Of a stretch of 64,000 nucleotides of DNA, positions 34,947-44,296 are shown one piece after another. The translations under genes and the position numbers were made by a program. The stretch covers positions 6,861,164 to 6,925,163 of the forward strand of contig NZ_CP037452.1 in NCBI RefSeq assembly GCF_007754425.1. The letters run 5' to 3'. The DNA is from Gimesia fumaroli. GTDB taxonomy: Bacteria; Planctomycetota; Planctomycetia; Planctomycetales; Planctomycetaceae. Below the pieces are notes generated by a model. That model worked only from the letters and a program-made list of their open reading frames with translations, made no database searches and was not told the DNA's origin. Every line of letters starts with the position of its first letter. Position 1 is the first letter of the stretch.

Positions 34947-36437
34947 TTAAGCCAGGATTTCTTTAATCAAATTGCCATGTACGTCCGTCAAACGGCGATC
35001 CAGACCATTATTATAATAGGTCAATTTATCGTGCTGGAAGCCGAGCAGGTGCAGGGCGGTCGCGTAGAAATCCCAGACGGTTGTTGGATTCAACTCGGCA
35101 CGGCGGCCAAATTCATCGGTGGCCCCGTAGCTCGTCCCCCCTTTGATGCCGGCTCCCATCATCCAACAGGTGAATCCATCTGGATTATGATCGCGGCCCA
35201 GAGTGCCCGCCTGATGCGTGGGCATTCGACCGAACTCAGTCGTCCACAGGATCAGCGTTTCATCCAGTAAACCACGTTGCTTCAAATCGGTGAGCAAAGC
35301 AGCCGTCGGCTGATCGAAAATAGGACAGTGCCGTTCGTAGTCGGCTTTGAGCGTTTTATGCGCGTCCCAGTTGAGCAGTCCGTCCACGCCCGAGGCCCGC
35401 GACGAACAATACAAATTCAGATAGCGCACGCCCCGTTCCAGAAACCGCCGCGCGAGTAGACAGTTGCGGGCATACGCGGCTTTCAGTTTGTTCGGGTCGT
35501 TCGTGCCATACTGTTCGTGGATCGTCTTCGGTTCCGATGCAAGATTTGAAACTTCCGGTGCCGAGAGCTGCATGCGGGCGGCCAGTTCGTAGGCTTCAAT
35601 CCGCGCCTGCAGATCGGAATTTCCGGGCCGCTGTGCGGCGTGTCGTTGATCAAGGAACTTCAAAAAGTCGCGCGTCGCCTGTTCTTCTTTCGGAGAGATC
35701 CCTTGGGGAACTTTCAAATTGCGAATGGGGGACTGTGCGTTCATGACGATCGCCTGATGTTGCGCGGGTAGATAGCCGTTGCTCCAGTTGGCTTTGCCGT
35801 TCGGGGGTTCGCCGCGAATATCGGGAATCGCGATATACGCCGGCAGGTTTTCATTTTCGCTGCCCAATGCATAGCCAAGCCAGGCACCCGCACTCGGATG
35901 TCCTTCGGTATCGTGGCCTGTGTTCATGAAGACACAGCCGGGGCCGTGGGTGTTGGTTTTAGTGGTCATGCCGTGCAGAAAGGCGATATCATCGATGTGC
36001 TGTGACATATAAGGCAGCATGGTGGAACTCATCTTGCCGCTCTCGCCCGCCGGCTTGAAGGCCCACGGGCTTTTCATCAGGTTGCCGTTTTTGCCTTGAA
36101 AGCTGAGGAAGTTTTCCTCGCCGGGCAACGGCTTGCCGTGATATTTCTCCAGGCTCGGTTTGTGTTCCCAGAGATCCATGTGCGAGGCGGCACCCGGGCA
36201 GAAGATCTGCAGCACCCGTTTGGCTTTGGCGGGAAAATGCGTTTCGTTCACGCCCGGTTGCCAGTCTTTGTTCTGCTTTGAACTGCTTGACTTGGACGCG
36301 GCGGAAAGGTCGTTGAGTAACAGATTCGTCAGGCCGAGACCCGCCATTCCCGTATAGACATTGGAAAAGAACGAGCGCCTAGAGTGCACCTGCTGTAGCA
36401 GACGCCGGGTCGAATTGGGATCAAATGGATTTAACAT
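34947..36437 (-). CDS. DUF1501 domain-containing protein (second copy)
   Basis: The 496-aa product has a twin-arginine-like motif HSRRSFF at residues 18-24 followed by a hydrophobic stretch (GMAGLGLTNLLLNDL), and the DUF1501 blocks LQIFCPGAASHMDLWEHKPS near residue 72, [12 protein letters not shown] near 400 and RDHNPDGFTCWMMGAG near 417. It starts 14 bp after the stop of the DUF1549/DUF1553 gene and is clearly the distal gene of an operon with it and perhaps with the GntR regulator. Same family as the proteins encoded at 84 and 44297. Enzymatic function unproven; expected to be extracytoplasmic. Confidence 0.92.
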   Translation of the reverse strand: MLNPFDPNSTRRLLQQVHSRRSFFSNVYTGMAGLGLTNLLLNDLSAASKSSSSKQNKDWQPGVNETHFPAKAKRVLQIFCPGAASHMDLWEHKPSLEKYHGKPLPGEENFLSFQGKNGNLMKSPWAFKPAGESGKMSSTMLPYMSQHIDDIAFLHGMTTKTNTHGPGCVFMNTGHDTEGHPSAGAWLGYALGSENENLPAYIAIPDIRGEPPNGKANWSNGYLPAQHQAIVMNAQSPIRNLKVPQGISPKEEQATRDFLKFLDQRHAAQRPGNSDLQARIEAYELAARMQLSAPEVSNLASEPKTIHEQYGTNDPNKLKAAYARNCLLARRFLERGVRYLNLYCSSRASGVDGLLNWDAHKTLKADYERHCPIFDQPTAALLTDLKQRGLLDETLILWTTEFGRMPTHQAGTLGRDHNPDGFTCWMMGAGIKGGTSYGATDEFGRRAELNPTTVWDFYATALHLLGFQHDKLTYYNNGLDRRLTDVHGNLIKEILA

Positions 36438-36451
36438 GCGGGTTCACCACT

Positions 36452-39352
36452 TCAATCAAGGTAAATCAGTTCGTTGGAATTAATCATCGCACGGCAAAAC
36501 GCGGGCAGTCCATTCGCGGCGATCAACGCGCGCGACGCCTGCTGTTCCTGTGCGACGGGAGGTCGGGCGTATAACAGATGAAAAGCTCGATCGATCTGCT
36601 GATCGACATTATCGGTGCCCGCTTCCTGCTGCAGACGTTCTGCGAGGAACCGGGAAAGATCCAGCGTAAATTGATGGTTCATTAATGTGAGTGCCTGGAG
36701 CGGCGTGGTCGTTGCGTTGCGTTTGGAGGCGGCGAATGCGTTATCGGGGCAATCGAAATCGGTCAGCAAATCGATGCGGGCCGCGCGGGCATTCTGATGA
36801 TAGACGGCACGACGATACGTATCTGGCCCGAACGTTTCGCGGGGCACATAGGTGGCGACGTTGTCCTGCAGATATTCATACAGACGAAAACCGGGGCCAC
36901 CCATTTTGAGATCGAGCTTGCCAGATACAGAGAGTAGCGTATCGCGAATTTCTTCTCCCGTCAGACGACGCGGCGGGAAGCGCCAGAGGTAACGCGAATC
37001 GGAATCGATGCGAGCGGCTTCTTTGCGGAAGGTACTCGCCTGCTGATAGGTTTCCGACAGCATAATCTGTTTCTGAATGTCTTTGAGCCGCCAGCCATTC
37101 TCCTGAATCTGGACCGCCAGCCAGTCTAAGAGTTCGGGATGCGTGGGACGCGTGCCCATGTATCCGAAGTCGCTGGGCGTGGAAACAATGCCGGTGCCGA
37201 AATGATAGTGCCAGAGTCGATTGGCGAGCACGCGCGGCGTAAGCGGATTCTCTTTCGCCACCAGCCAGCGGGCTAACGCCAGACGGCGTTCTCCCTGTGG
37301 CGCGTCGGGCTTCAGTTCATAGCCTTTGGTGACATTGCTGAGCGTCGACATGCTCGCAGGAACGACGGTGTCCCCTTTCCGCTGTGGATTCCCGCCGACA
37401 AAAATGTGAAACGGGCCATTGACTTGCTTGTGATTGCCGACCCACCAGGAAGGCAGCGGGGGAATGGCGGCCAGTTCGCGGTCGGTTTTGGCGATGTCTG
37501 CATTGATTTGACTGAGCCGTTTATTTTCGTCGGGGGTCGCTTCCAGAATAAAGAACCGTTTGCGGCGGTGTCGGGAATTGACCGGTTTGCGATCCTGGGA
37601 CGAGGCGACTTGATGCCAGACCTTGCCATCAGTGGAAACTTCGAGTTTGTATTCTGAGAGGAATGTGGCTTTGTAGTTACTCATCGCGGCGCCCGAGCGA
37701 TCGCTGGAGAAGACGATTTTATTGATCGTTTCCGGCTGGGCGAATTCAATTGTCAGTTCCGGGCTGCCCGCGATCCAGCAGGCACCAATTTTGCCATCGA
37801 TGGTGAGGCTCACATCATAGGCACCGGCAAAGTCGCCAGCGGTCCGACTGTTGGCGCCTTTCGCTGTGCCTCCATTAGCCGCAAGTGCGACGTTGCGAGG
37901 AGACTCGCCAGTGGTCCAGACTTCAAACTCATCGACCCGATAACCGGTTTTCGCCCAGGGGCTTGTATCGAGTCCCTGTGAGGTCATTCGCACAAATTTC
38001 GCGTTGACTGGTTCGAACGTATCTTCCACTCCCGTTCGCTTCACCGGTTCGCGCACCCAAGGCTTTTCGTAATCGGCGGCTTTCTTTTCTGCACGGGCCT
38101 GAATTGCTCCCTCGATTTTTGATTTTTCTTTTGCCAGTTCGGTTTTGCGTGCATTGAGTGGTTTGAGTTGGGCATTGCGTTTCGCTTGTGCTTCTTTTGA
38201 AGCAATCACACGACTTCCATGAAAGACGCCTGAGAAAGTCGCATACAGACTGTAATAATCCTGTTGCATCACGGGATCAAATTTATGATTGTGACAACGG
38301 CTGCAACCAACGGTCAGGCCGAGAAAGGCTTCGCCCGTGGTGCGAACCATGTCGTCAATCGTATTCGCGCGGATCTGAGCCTTTTGAACCGGGTCCTGAT
38401 TGCCGACATTATCGTAAGGGCCACAGACGAGAAACGTAGTGCCGACTTCAACGTTCGGATCGCCTTTGCCAACCACATCGCCGGCCAGATGTTCGATGAC
38501 CATCCGGTCGAATGGTTTGTCATCATTGAACGACTTAATCACGTAATCGCGGAACGGCCAGGCATTGTCGATGATCACATTCCGCTCGAAGCCGTTACTC
38601 TCGCCGAAGCGGACGACATCCAGCCAGTGGCGGCCCCACTGTTCGCCATAGCGGGGAGATGCTAACAGTCGGTCGATCAGTTTTTCGTAGGCATCGGGTG
38701 AAGCATCGTTTTCAAAGGCGGCGACTTCTGCGGGAGTGGGAGGCAGGCCCGTCAGATTGTACGTGGCGCGGCGAATCAAAGTCCGTTTCGAGGCACGCGG
38801 TGACGGCTGCAGATTTTTTTCTTTTAACTTTGCGGCGATGAATCGATCAATGGGATGTTTCTGCCATGCTTCAGGCACGTCTGGTGTAGCGGGTGGATTG
38901 TTCTGTGCTAAAGGCTGGAGTGACCACCAGGTTAAGTCGGCTTTGGATTTCTCCTGCAATTTTAATTTTGCAGGCCAATTAGCGCCCTGTTTGATCCAGC
39001 GAGTAAAGAGAGCGACTTCATCCGTGGAGAGCGGCTTCGCACCTTTGGGCATTTCGGCTTTACCCGTCTCCGGATCAACGTGAATTACTTCCAGCAGATA
39101 ACTTTCAGCGGGTTTGCCCGGCGTGAGAAAGCCGTTCTCTTTGAGTGATTGCAGCGAGTCCAGAGAGAGCTCCCCTTTTTCGTTGCCTGGTTTGTGACAA
39201 CGAATACAATGTTCGACAATCAGGGGGGCAATCTGTGTTTCGAAATCGACACTGGTTTTCGGATCAGGTATTTTTCCGGCTGCCGGCAATAATAGGCTAA
39301 GACTGGCAACCAACAGGCAGGCCAGACTGGCTCGGGTGATCAAACTTCGCAT
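36452..39352 (-). CDS. DUF1549/DUF1553 (PSCyt1-PSCyt2-PSD1) protein with F5/8-type C domain
   Basis: ATG 39352 (MRSLITRASL) is chosen, with GAGGAAAA nine bases upstream, over TTG 39370. The 966-aa protein has a signal peptide, then a planctomycete cytochrome C-like PSCyt1 domain with haem motif CIRCH near residue 50, PSCyt2/DUF1549 from about 150 with a second C-x-x-CH in GCSRCHNHKFDPV near residue 350, an F5/8 type C (discoidin) module around 430-590, and DUF1553 at the C-terminus with RVLANRLWHYHFGTGIV. Secreted or periplasmic; roles in polysaccharide or redox chemistry have been proposed but not shown. Operon with the DUF1501 gene. Confidence 0.92.
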   Translation of the reverse strand: MRSLITRASLACLLVASLSLLLPAAGKIPDPKTSVDFETQIAPLIVEHCIRCHKPGNEKGELSLDSLQSLKENGFLTPGKPAESYLLEVIHVDPETGKAEMPKGAKPLSTDEVALFTRWIKQGANWPAKLKLQEKSKADLTWWSLQPLAQNNPPATPDVPEAWQKHPIDRFIAAKLKEKNLQPSPRASKRTLIRRATYNLTGLPPTPAEVAAFENDASPDAYEKLIDRLLASPRYGEQWGRHWLDVVRFGESNGFERNVIIDNAWPFRDYVIKSFNDDKPFDRMVIEHLAGDVVGKGDPNVEVGTTFLVCGPYDNVGNQDPVQKAQIRANTIDDMVRTTGEAFLGLTVGCSRCHNHKFDPVMQQDYYSLYATFSGVFHGSRVIASKEAQAKRNAQLKPLNARKTELAKEKSKIEGAIQARAEKKAADYEKPWVREPVKRTGVEDTFEPVNAKFVRMTSQGLDTSPWAKTGYRVDEFEVWTTGESPRNVALAANGGTAKGANSRTAGDFAGAYDVSLTIDGKIGACWIAGSPELTIEFAQPETINKIVFSSDRSGAAMSNYKATFLSEYKLEVSTDGKVWHQVASSQDRKPVNSRHRRKRFFILEATPDENKRLSQINADIAKTDRELAAIPPLPSWWVGNHKQVNGPFHIFVGGNPQRKGDTVVPASMSTLSNVTKGYELKPDAPQGERRLALARWLVAKENPLTPRVLANRLWHYHFGTGIVSTPSDFGYMGTRPTHPELLDWLAVQIQENGWRLKDIQKQIMLSETYQQASTFRKEAARIDSDSRYLWRFPPRRLTGEEIRDTLLSVSGKLDLKMGGPGFRLYEYLQDNVATYVPRETFGPDTYRRAVYHQNARAARIDLLTDFDCPDNAFAASKRNATTTPLQALTLMNHQFTLDLSRFLAERLQQEAGTDNVDQQIDRAFHLLYARPPVAQEQQASRALIAANGLPAFCRAMINSNELIYLD

Positions 39353-39418
39353 TACGGGATTTTTCCTCAACTGATTCTGCTGCGCTTCGTAGAAGTCAAC
39401 CGATTAAAAATATGCGGC

Positions 39419-40114
39419 TTATGAATTTTCCTGCTGAAACAGGTCGCGTTCCAGCACTATGGCGGCCTGGAGTAAATGGTCGTTCATCGCTCCAGCTGCT
39501 TCCTCCGCATCACCGGCTGCCAGAGCCTGGACGATGCACAGGTGCTCTGCGTTTTCTTCCATATGCTCGTAGTCTTTCACATTCTGGCGTTTACTGTGCC
39601 GAACCTGTCTTAACGTACGATACAAAGCACGATAACGATTGATTTCATGCGAAAGACGATCGCTGCCACACGTGCGATAAATGAGCTCGTGAAGGTAGTC
39701 GTCCCATTCCTGTGTTGTTTCCGACCACTCTACGGTTCGTTCTGCCGTCGAAAGTTCGCTGAAAATCTTCTCGAGCCGGGATAACTCGTTGGGCGTGATA
39801 TGACCACAGGCACACCGGGTCGCTTCACCTTCCAGGATCCGCCGGACCTGACAGATTTCGCTTAATTCCTTGGCGCCGAAGTTCCGCAGGACGGCCCCCC
39901 GATTGGGAAAGATTTCGACAATGCCGATCCCTTCCAACTCGACGAGCGCTTCACGGACGGGCGTGGCACTCACATTCCACTCTTTTGCCAGAGCTTGCAC
40001 TGTCATCCGCTGGTTAGGCTGATATTCTCCCTGAAAGAACTTCACCAGCACCTGCTGTACGAGGGTCTGTCTGCGGGAACCGTGCATTAATTCTTTGGAG
40101 ACGACTGCGGCCAT
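39419..40114 (-). CDS. GntR-family transcriptional regulator, FCD (FadR) subfamily
   Basis: The 231-aa protein has an N-terminal winged helix-turn-helix (residues about 14-80: VQALAKEWNVSATPVREALV and LEGIGIVEIFPNRGAVLRNF) and an all-helical FCD ligand-binding domain, recognised by LSEICQVRRILEGEATRCA near residue 86 and the Asp/His metal-site region YLHELIYRTCGSDRL. Such regulators usually respond to organic or sugar acids. It lies 66 bp upstream of the DUF1549/DUF1553 gene on the same strand, so it may control that pair. A 16-bp perfect palindrome 37 bp upstream of its ATG is a candidate autoregulatory operator. Confidence 0.9.
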   Translation of the reverse strand: MAAVVSKELMHGSRRQTLVQQVLVKFFQGEYQPNQRMTVQALAKEWNVSATPVREALVELEGIGIVEIFPNRGAVLRNFGAKELSEICQVRRILEGEATRCACGHITPNELSRLEKIFSELSTAERTVEWSETTQEWDDYLHELIYRTCGSDRLSHEINRYRALYRTLRQVRHSKRQNVKDYEHMEENAEHLCIVQALAAGDAEEAAGAMNDHLLQAAIVLERDLFQQENS

Positions 40115-40150
40115 TTATCATCGCTCAACTTATAGGGAATTACAAAAGAC

Positions 40151-40166
40151 ATATTATATATAATAT
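40151..40166. promoter_or_regulatory. 16-bp palindrome upstream of GntR gene
   Basis: ATATTATATATAATAT is a perfect palindrome 37 bp upstream of the regulator start and includes a TATAAT on the minus strand. It could be the operator of the GntR protein, or just an AT-rich promoter box. Confidence 0.4.
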
Positions 40167-40207
40167 CAGAATATTAAATATAATAAAGGCCGTTTTACCA
40201 GAAACTC

Positions 40208-41536
40208 TCACTTTTTACGGTGTGAGTCATATTCGAAGATGGCTTGTTCTGCTTCGGGACGAATCACAATCGAGGGTCGAATGGTCCTGAGGTACTGAAT
40301 GGCGGCTTCGGGTGATTCAACGAGATTTTCAGCCAGTAAGTAAGCCCCCACGACTGCGGCACTGCGAGAGTAGCCAATTTTACAATGAATGTAGACCAGC
40401 CCATTCTCCGCATGTTTACGGATAAAATCAATTGTTTTCTCGAGTTGATCAATAGAAGGAGCCGTCAAATCGAGAACCGGTACATGATGATAAGCCACGT
40501 TTCGAAACGCGGCTGCTTCCGAAAACGCGATACTCAAGTCAACCACTGCCATCACCCCCTGGGCTGTTGCCTGCTCGGCTTCCTGGTCTGTTAAACGACG
40601 TCCGATCCAGACCGACTCATTAACGGCATCCCAGGGTTGGCACTGACGGCGATAATAGACCCAAGAGAGATATTGTCCCCACAAGACTGGCCCAAGAATG
40701 ATTCGCGTGGTTAACGGAATCTGCCCGGCTGATTTTCGGAACACACCCGGGCCCCAATAGAAATAGCCGGCACAGACTAATCCAGTCGCGACAGCCGGCC
40801 AGATCAGAAGCACTCCCCACGGATAAGTCACATAGCCGAGGAGACAGAGCAGCCCCGTTCCGATGCCATAATACAGGCCAACCCGGTAGTTGCTTTGCAC
40901 GGGTAGTTTCAATGGTGTATCGCGAACGAGATAAAAGCAAAATGTGGCCAGAATAAAGCCTCCCACGATATCAATCAGATGATGTTGATAAAGTAATAAA
41001 GTGGAAAAACCAATCAGACTGAACCAGAAGTGCGATGCAAAATTCGTCAGCCCGCGTGTATGCCGGCCATATAAATCGGCCAGGATGGTTCTTAACGCAA
41101 TGTGTAACGAGGGGCAGAGATTATAGGGAAGATCCATGCCGCTGAACCAGTTGTAGATGGCGCCCGTCCAGCCGGCAGCGATGGGACGCTCTACCGCCAG
41201 TTTGAGAGGAAACAGAATAAAAAAGATCCCGGCAACAAGAATCGCCAGCGCAATGCGTTTTGTCAGAATGGTCAGCTCACGACGCTCCGTACAGATAAAG
41301 GGAGCCGCGACAAAAAACAGATCGACCGACATATAAGGCACGATCATATAAGAGACGAATGGAATATGCCGTTCCCAGGAAAAGTAGAAGGAGGGAACCT
41401 CGGTTCGGATGGATGTGAAATAATTCGTCGCGTTATAAATGACGAGAAATAAAACTGACAATCCAATCATCACCACAGCGGATTCTCTCCAGCTGGGCCG
41501 TTCTAATGCGGGATCAAGGGGAATCGCGGTCGTCAT
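40208..41536 (-). CDS. PAP2 / dual-specificity phosphatase fusion (YnbD-like)
   Basis: The 442-aa protein joins a multi-spanning PAP2-type lipid phosphatase domain (residues about 20-300) to a C-terminal cytosolic dual-specificity phosphatase domain. PAP2 motifs are CPSLH near residue 142 and HHLIDIVGG near 185, consistent with the PSxH and HxxxD signatures. The phosphatase P-loop HCKIGYSRS near residue 388 fits HCx5R, with a candidate general acid in VLDLTAPS. This exact fusion is that of E. coli YnbD. The divergent neighbour is a YnbA-like CDP-alcohol phosphatidyltransferase and the next gene is YnbC-like, which strengthens the call. Probably dephosphorylates a lipid phosphate intermediate. 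Confidence 0.88.
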   Translation of the reverse strand: MTTAIPLDPALERPSWRESAVVMIGLSVLFLVIYNATNYFTSIRTEVPSFYFSWERHIPFVSYMIVPYMSVDLFFVAAPFICTERRELTILTKRIALAILVAGIFFILFPLKLAVERPIAAGWTGAIYNWFSGMDLPYNLCPSLHIALRTILADLYGRHTRGLTNFASHFWFSLIGFSTLLLYQHHLIDIVGGFILATFCFYLVRDTPLKLPVQSNYRVGLYYGIGTGLLCLLGYVTYPWGVLLIWPAVATGLVCAGYFYWGPGVFRKSAGQIPLTTRIILGPVLWGQYLSWVYYRRQCQPWDAVNESVWIGRRLTDQEAEQATAQGVMAVVDLSIAFSEAAAFRNVAYHHVPVLDLTAPSIDQLEKTIDFIRKHAENGLVYIHCKIGYSRSAAVVGAYLLAENLVESPEAAIQYLRTIRPSIVIRPEAEQAIFEYDSHRKK

Positions 41537-41764
41537 TGAGTATCACCAGATCAAAATGGAGAAAAGGTCTGTTCGAATTGTGTTCACTGTTTTTCCATCT
41601 GCAGGCTTCAACGCTGCCTGAGCTTTAAGGCGAATTTCGTCTGCAGAACTCACGAAATTGTTGAAAAAAATCTCGCAGATTGGCGTTTCTCCCAATTCGA
41701 TACGGTATCATCTTGGCAAGATCCTGTCGTCGCAGAGTACTTTTATTTGAGAAGAATGTAAAAC

Positions 41765-42388
41765 ATGGCTAGCATTTACGACTTAAAACCGAAGTTTCAG
41801 GGTTTGCTGCGTCCCATTACCCGTAAGCTGGCAGCAATGAAGGTGACAGCCAATCAGGTCACCATCGCGGCCTTGCTGCTTTCGATTCTGGTCGGATTGT
41901 GTATCGCGTTATTTCCGGGTGAGAAATGGCCGCTGCTGATTGTGCCTCTGTTTCTGTTTATCCGCATGGCTTTGAATGCCATTGACGGAATGCTGGCCCG
42001 CGAGCACAACATGAAATCGGATCTCGGCTTGATCCTGAATGAAATCGGTGATGTTGTTGCCGATGCCGCCATCTATCTGCCATTTGCGCTGGTTCCGGGA
42101 CTGCCTGCAGTGCCGATCGTGATTATTGTGTTGCTGGCGGTCATCAGTGAAATGATGGGAGTGGTCGCAGTCCAGATCGGTGTAGCCCGTCGTTATGAAG
42201 GGCCAATGGGAAAAAGTGATCGTGCCTTTCTGTTTGGCCTGTTGGGGTTACTCATGGGTTGCGGATTACAAATCGGGCCGTGGATCAATTACGTTTTGTA
42301 TGTCATTGTATTCTTATTAGTTCTCACCATTCTGAACCGAGCCCGCCATGCCTTGGCGCTGAAACAGAGTGCAAATCAGGAAAATTGA
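41765..42388 (+). CDS. CDP-alcohol phosphatidyltransferase family protein (YnbA-like)
   Basis: The 207-aa membrane protein has the CDP-alcohol phosphotransferase signature DGMLAREHNMKSDLG followed by LILNEIGD, near residues 75-98. The third acidic position of the D-G-x2-A-R-x8-G-x3-D-x3-D motif is Asn here (LILN). As I recall, E. coli YnbA has the same substitution, so this may mark the subfamily. About six hydrophobic helices are visible. The enzyme would transfer a phosphatidyl group from CDP-diacylglycerol to an alcohol. It is the first gene of a pair with the YnbC-like gene, 114 bp downstream. Confidence 0.88.
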   Translation: MASIYDLKPKFQGLLRPITRKLAAMKVTANQVTIAALLLSILVGLCIALFPGEKWPLLIVPLFLFIRMALNAIDGMLAREHNMKSDLGLILNEIGDVVADAAIYLPFALVPGLPAVPIVIIVLLAVISEMMGVVAVQIGVARRYEGPMGKSDRAFLFGLLGLLMGCGLQIGPWINYVLYVIVFLLVLTILNRARHALALKQSANQEN

Positions 42389-42502
42389 GAATTCGGATGA
42401 AAATCTTCGTGATGTTTTTTCGCTGAGAACGCCTGATATTCAAACATGCTGAATCTGAAATGCCTGTGTTAACTCCAACCTGTGAGAAAAGGCGGAATTG
42501 AG

Positions 42503-44272
42503 ATGACGAAGACAGAAATCCCCCCATCAGCGAACTCGCGAGAGGCAACCGAACATCAGTTTGTTACCAGTGATGGAACGGAATTGTTTTATCGCGCCTG
42601 GGCTCCCCGAACGAATTCACAGAAAGCGATTGTGCTCCTGCATCGAGGCCACGAACATTCGGGACGCTGGCAGGATTTGATTGACCGCATTGATCTGGAT
42701 GATTTCTGGTTCTTTGCCTGGGATGCCCGGGGCCATGGTCGATCGCCGGGAGAACGTGGTTATGCGGAAAGCTTCGGACGACTGGTGCGGGATGTGGACG
42801 AGTTCGTCCGTCACATTCAAGCAACATTCGATCTTTCAATGGAAAACACAGCGGTAGTCGCCCAGAGTGTTGGCGCCGTACTGGCGGCGGCCTGGGTTCA
42901 CGATTATGCGCCTCCGATCCGGGCACTCGTTGTGGCAACGCCGGCCTTTCGGATTAAACTGTATGTTCCCTTCGCCATTCCCGGTCTGCGGGTGTTGAAT
43001 CAATTGAAATCTAAATCATTCATTAAAAGTTATGTCAAACCGGGCATGCTGACCCATGATGCAGAGCAGGCACGGGAGTACGCGTCCGACCCGTTGATTT
43101 CGCCACAGATTGCCACAAATATTCTGCTGGGCCTGCACGATACGTCAACACGTCTGGTCGAGGATGCTGGTGCGATTCAGACTCCGACGCTGATGTTGAT
43201 TTCTGGTAAAGACTGGGTCGTTAAACGAAAACCACAGGATCAATTCTTTGAGCGGCTCTCTTCTCCCATCAAAGAGAAAGAAGTGTATCCAGACTTTTAT
43301 CATTCCACTTTCTGGGAGCAGAAACGCGAATTACCCATCACCCGTACGCGAGAATTTCTTGTCCGCCAGTTTGAATCGGCCGTTGAAACGCCAGATTTAC
43401 TGGAAGAAGATCAACGCGGGCATTCAAAACAGATTTGTGCTGAACTGGAACAGCCGTTGTCACTCGCTTCACCAAAACGATGGGGGTTTGCGCTGCAATC
43501 GATCGGAATGAAAACCACGGGCCGTCTCAGTCGAGGCATTCAGGTCGGCTGGAAGACGGGCTTCGATTCGGGTGAATCTCTGGATCATGTTTACCGCAAT
43601 ACACCGGAAGGAATCACGCCACTGGGGCGATTGATCGATCATTTCTATCTCAACTCGCCGGGCTGGTGTGGCATTCGTCAACGGAAGATTCATATGCAGA
43701 TGATGCTGGATCGGGCCATTGAAAAACTGCATACCGCCGGAGAAGCGATTCGGATTCAAGACATCGCCTCGGGGCCGGGGCGGTATATTCTGGATACGAT
43801 CCGAAATCATCCGGAAGCAGAGATCAGCGCGTTGATGTGTGACCGCGATGTGGGGGGCTTAGAGGCCGGACGCACTTTGGCCCAGCAGATGCAGATCGAC
43901 AGCGTTCAATACAAAGAAAGCGACGCGTTTAGCGCCGCCGCGATTACCGGACACGACTTTCAGCCAAATATCGCCATCGTTTCTGGTCTGTATGAACTAT
44001 TCCCCGCAAATGCCCCGTTGCAGGAATCGTTAAAAGGGCTCTCCGACACGCTGGTTGCAGGCGGTTACCTGCTGTATACGAACCAACCCTGGCACCCGCA
44101 GCAGGAAATGATTGCACGTGTCCTTCCTAATCGGGACGGCGATCCCTGGGTCATGCGATGCCGCACGCAACAGGAAATGGATCAACTTGTCTCGTCCGTC
44201 GGCTTCCGCAAAGTCGACATGCTGATTGATGACGAAGGAATTTTCAGCGTCTCGATGGCGGTGAAAGAATAA
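42503..44272 (+). CDS. bifunctional alpha/beta hydrolase / SAM-dependent methyltransferase (YnbC-like)
   Basis: ATG 42503 is chosen with AAAGGCGGA upstream; the frame reaches back to GTG 42482. The 589-aa protein fuses an N-terminal monoglyceride-lipase-like alpha/beta hydrolase (VLLHRGHEHSGRW near residue 41, nucleophile in VVAQSVGAVLAAAW near 117 where the first Gly of GxSxG is Ala, acid in ISGKDWVV, His in DFYHSTF) to a C-terminal class I methyltransferase with motif I IQDIASGPGRYILD near residue 422. Length and order match E. coli YnbC. It may remodel and methylate the lipid made by the adjacent phosphatidyltransferase; that link is inferred from gene neighbourhood. Confidence 0.88.
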   Translation: MTKTEIPPSANSREATEHQFVTSDGTELFYRAWAPRTNSQKAIVLLHRGHEHSGRWQDLIDRIDLDDFWFFAWDARGHGRSPGERGYAESFGRLVRDVDEFVRHIQATFDLSMENTAVVAQSVGAVLAAAWVHDYAPPIRALVVATPAFRIKLYVPFAIPGLRVLNQLKSKSFIKSYVKPGMLTHDAEQAREYASDPLISPQIATNILLGLHDTSTRLVEDAGAIQTPTLMLISGKDWVVKRKPQDQFFERLSSPIKEKEVYPDFYHSTFWEQKRELPITRTREFLVRQFESAVETPDLLEEDQRGHSKQICAELEQPLSLASPKRWGFALQSIGMKTTGRLSRGIQVGWKTGFDSGESLDHVYRNTPEGITPLGRLIDHFYLNSPGWCGIRQRKIHMQMMLDRAIEKLHTAGEAIRIQDIASGPGRYILDTIRNHPEAEISALMCDRDVGGLEAGRTLAQQMQIDSVQYKESDAFSAAAITGHDFQPNIAIVSGLYELFPANAPLQESLKGLSDTLVAGGYLLYTNQPWHPQQEMIARVLPNRDGDPWVMRCRTQQEMDQLVSSVGFRKVDMLIDDEGIFSVSMAVKE

Positions 44273-44296
44273 CGGGTTGAAACGGGATCTGTTCCC

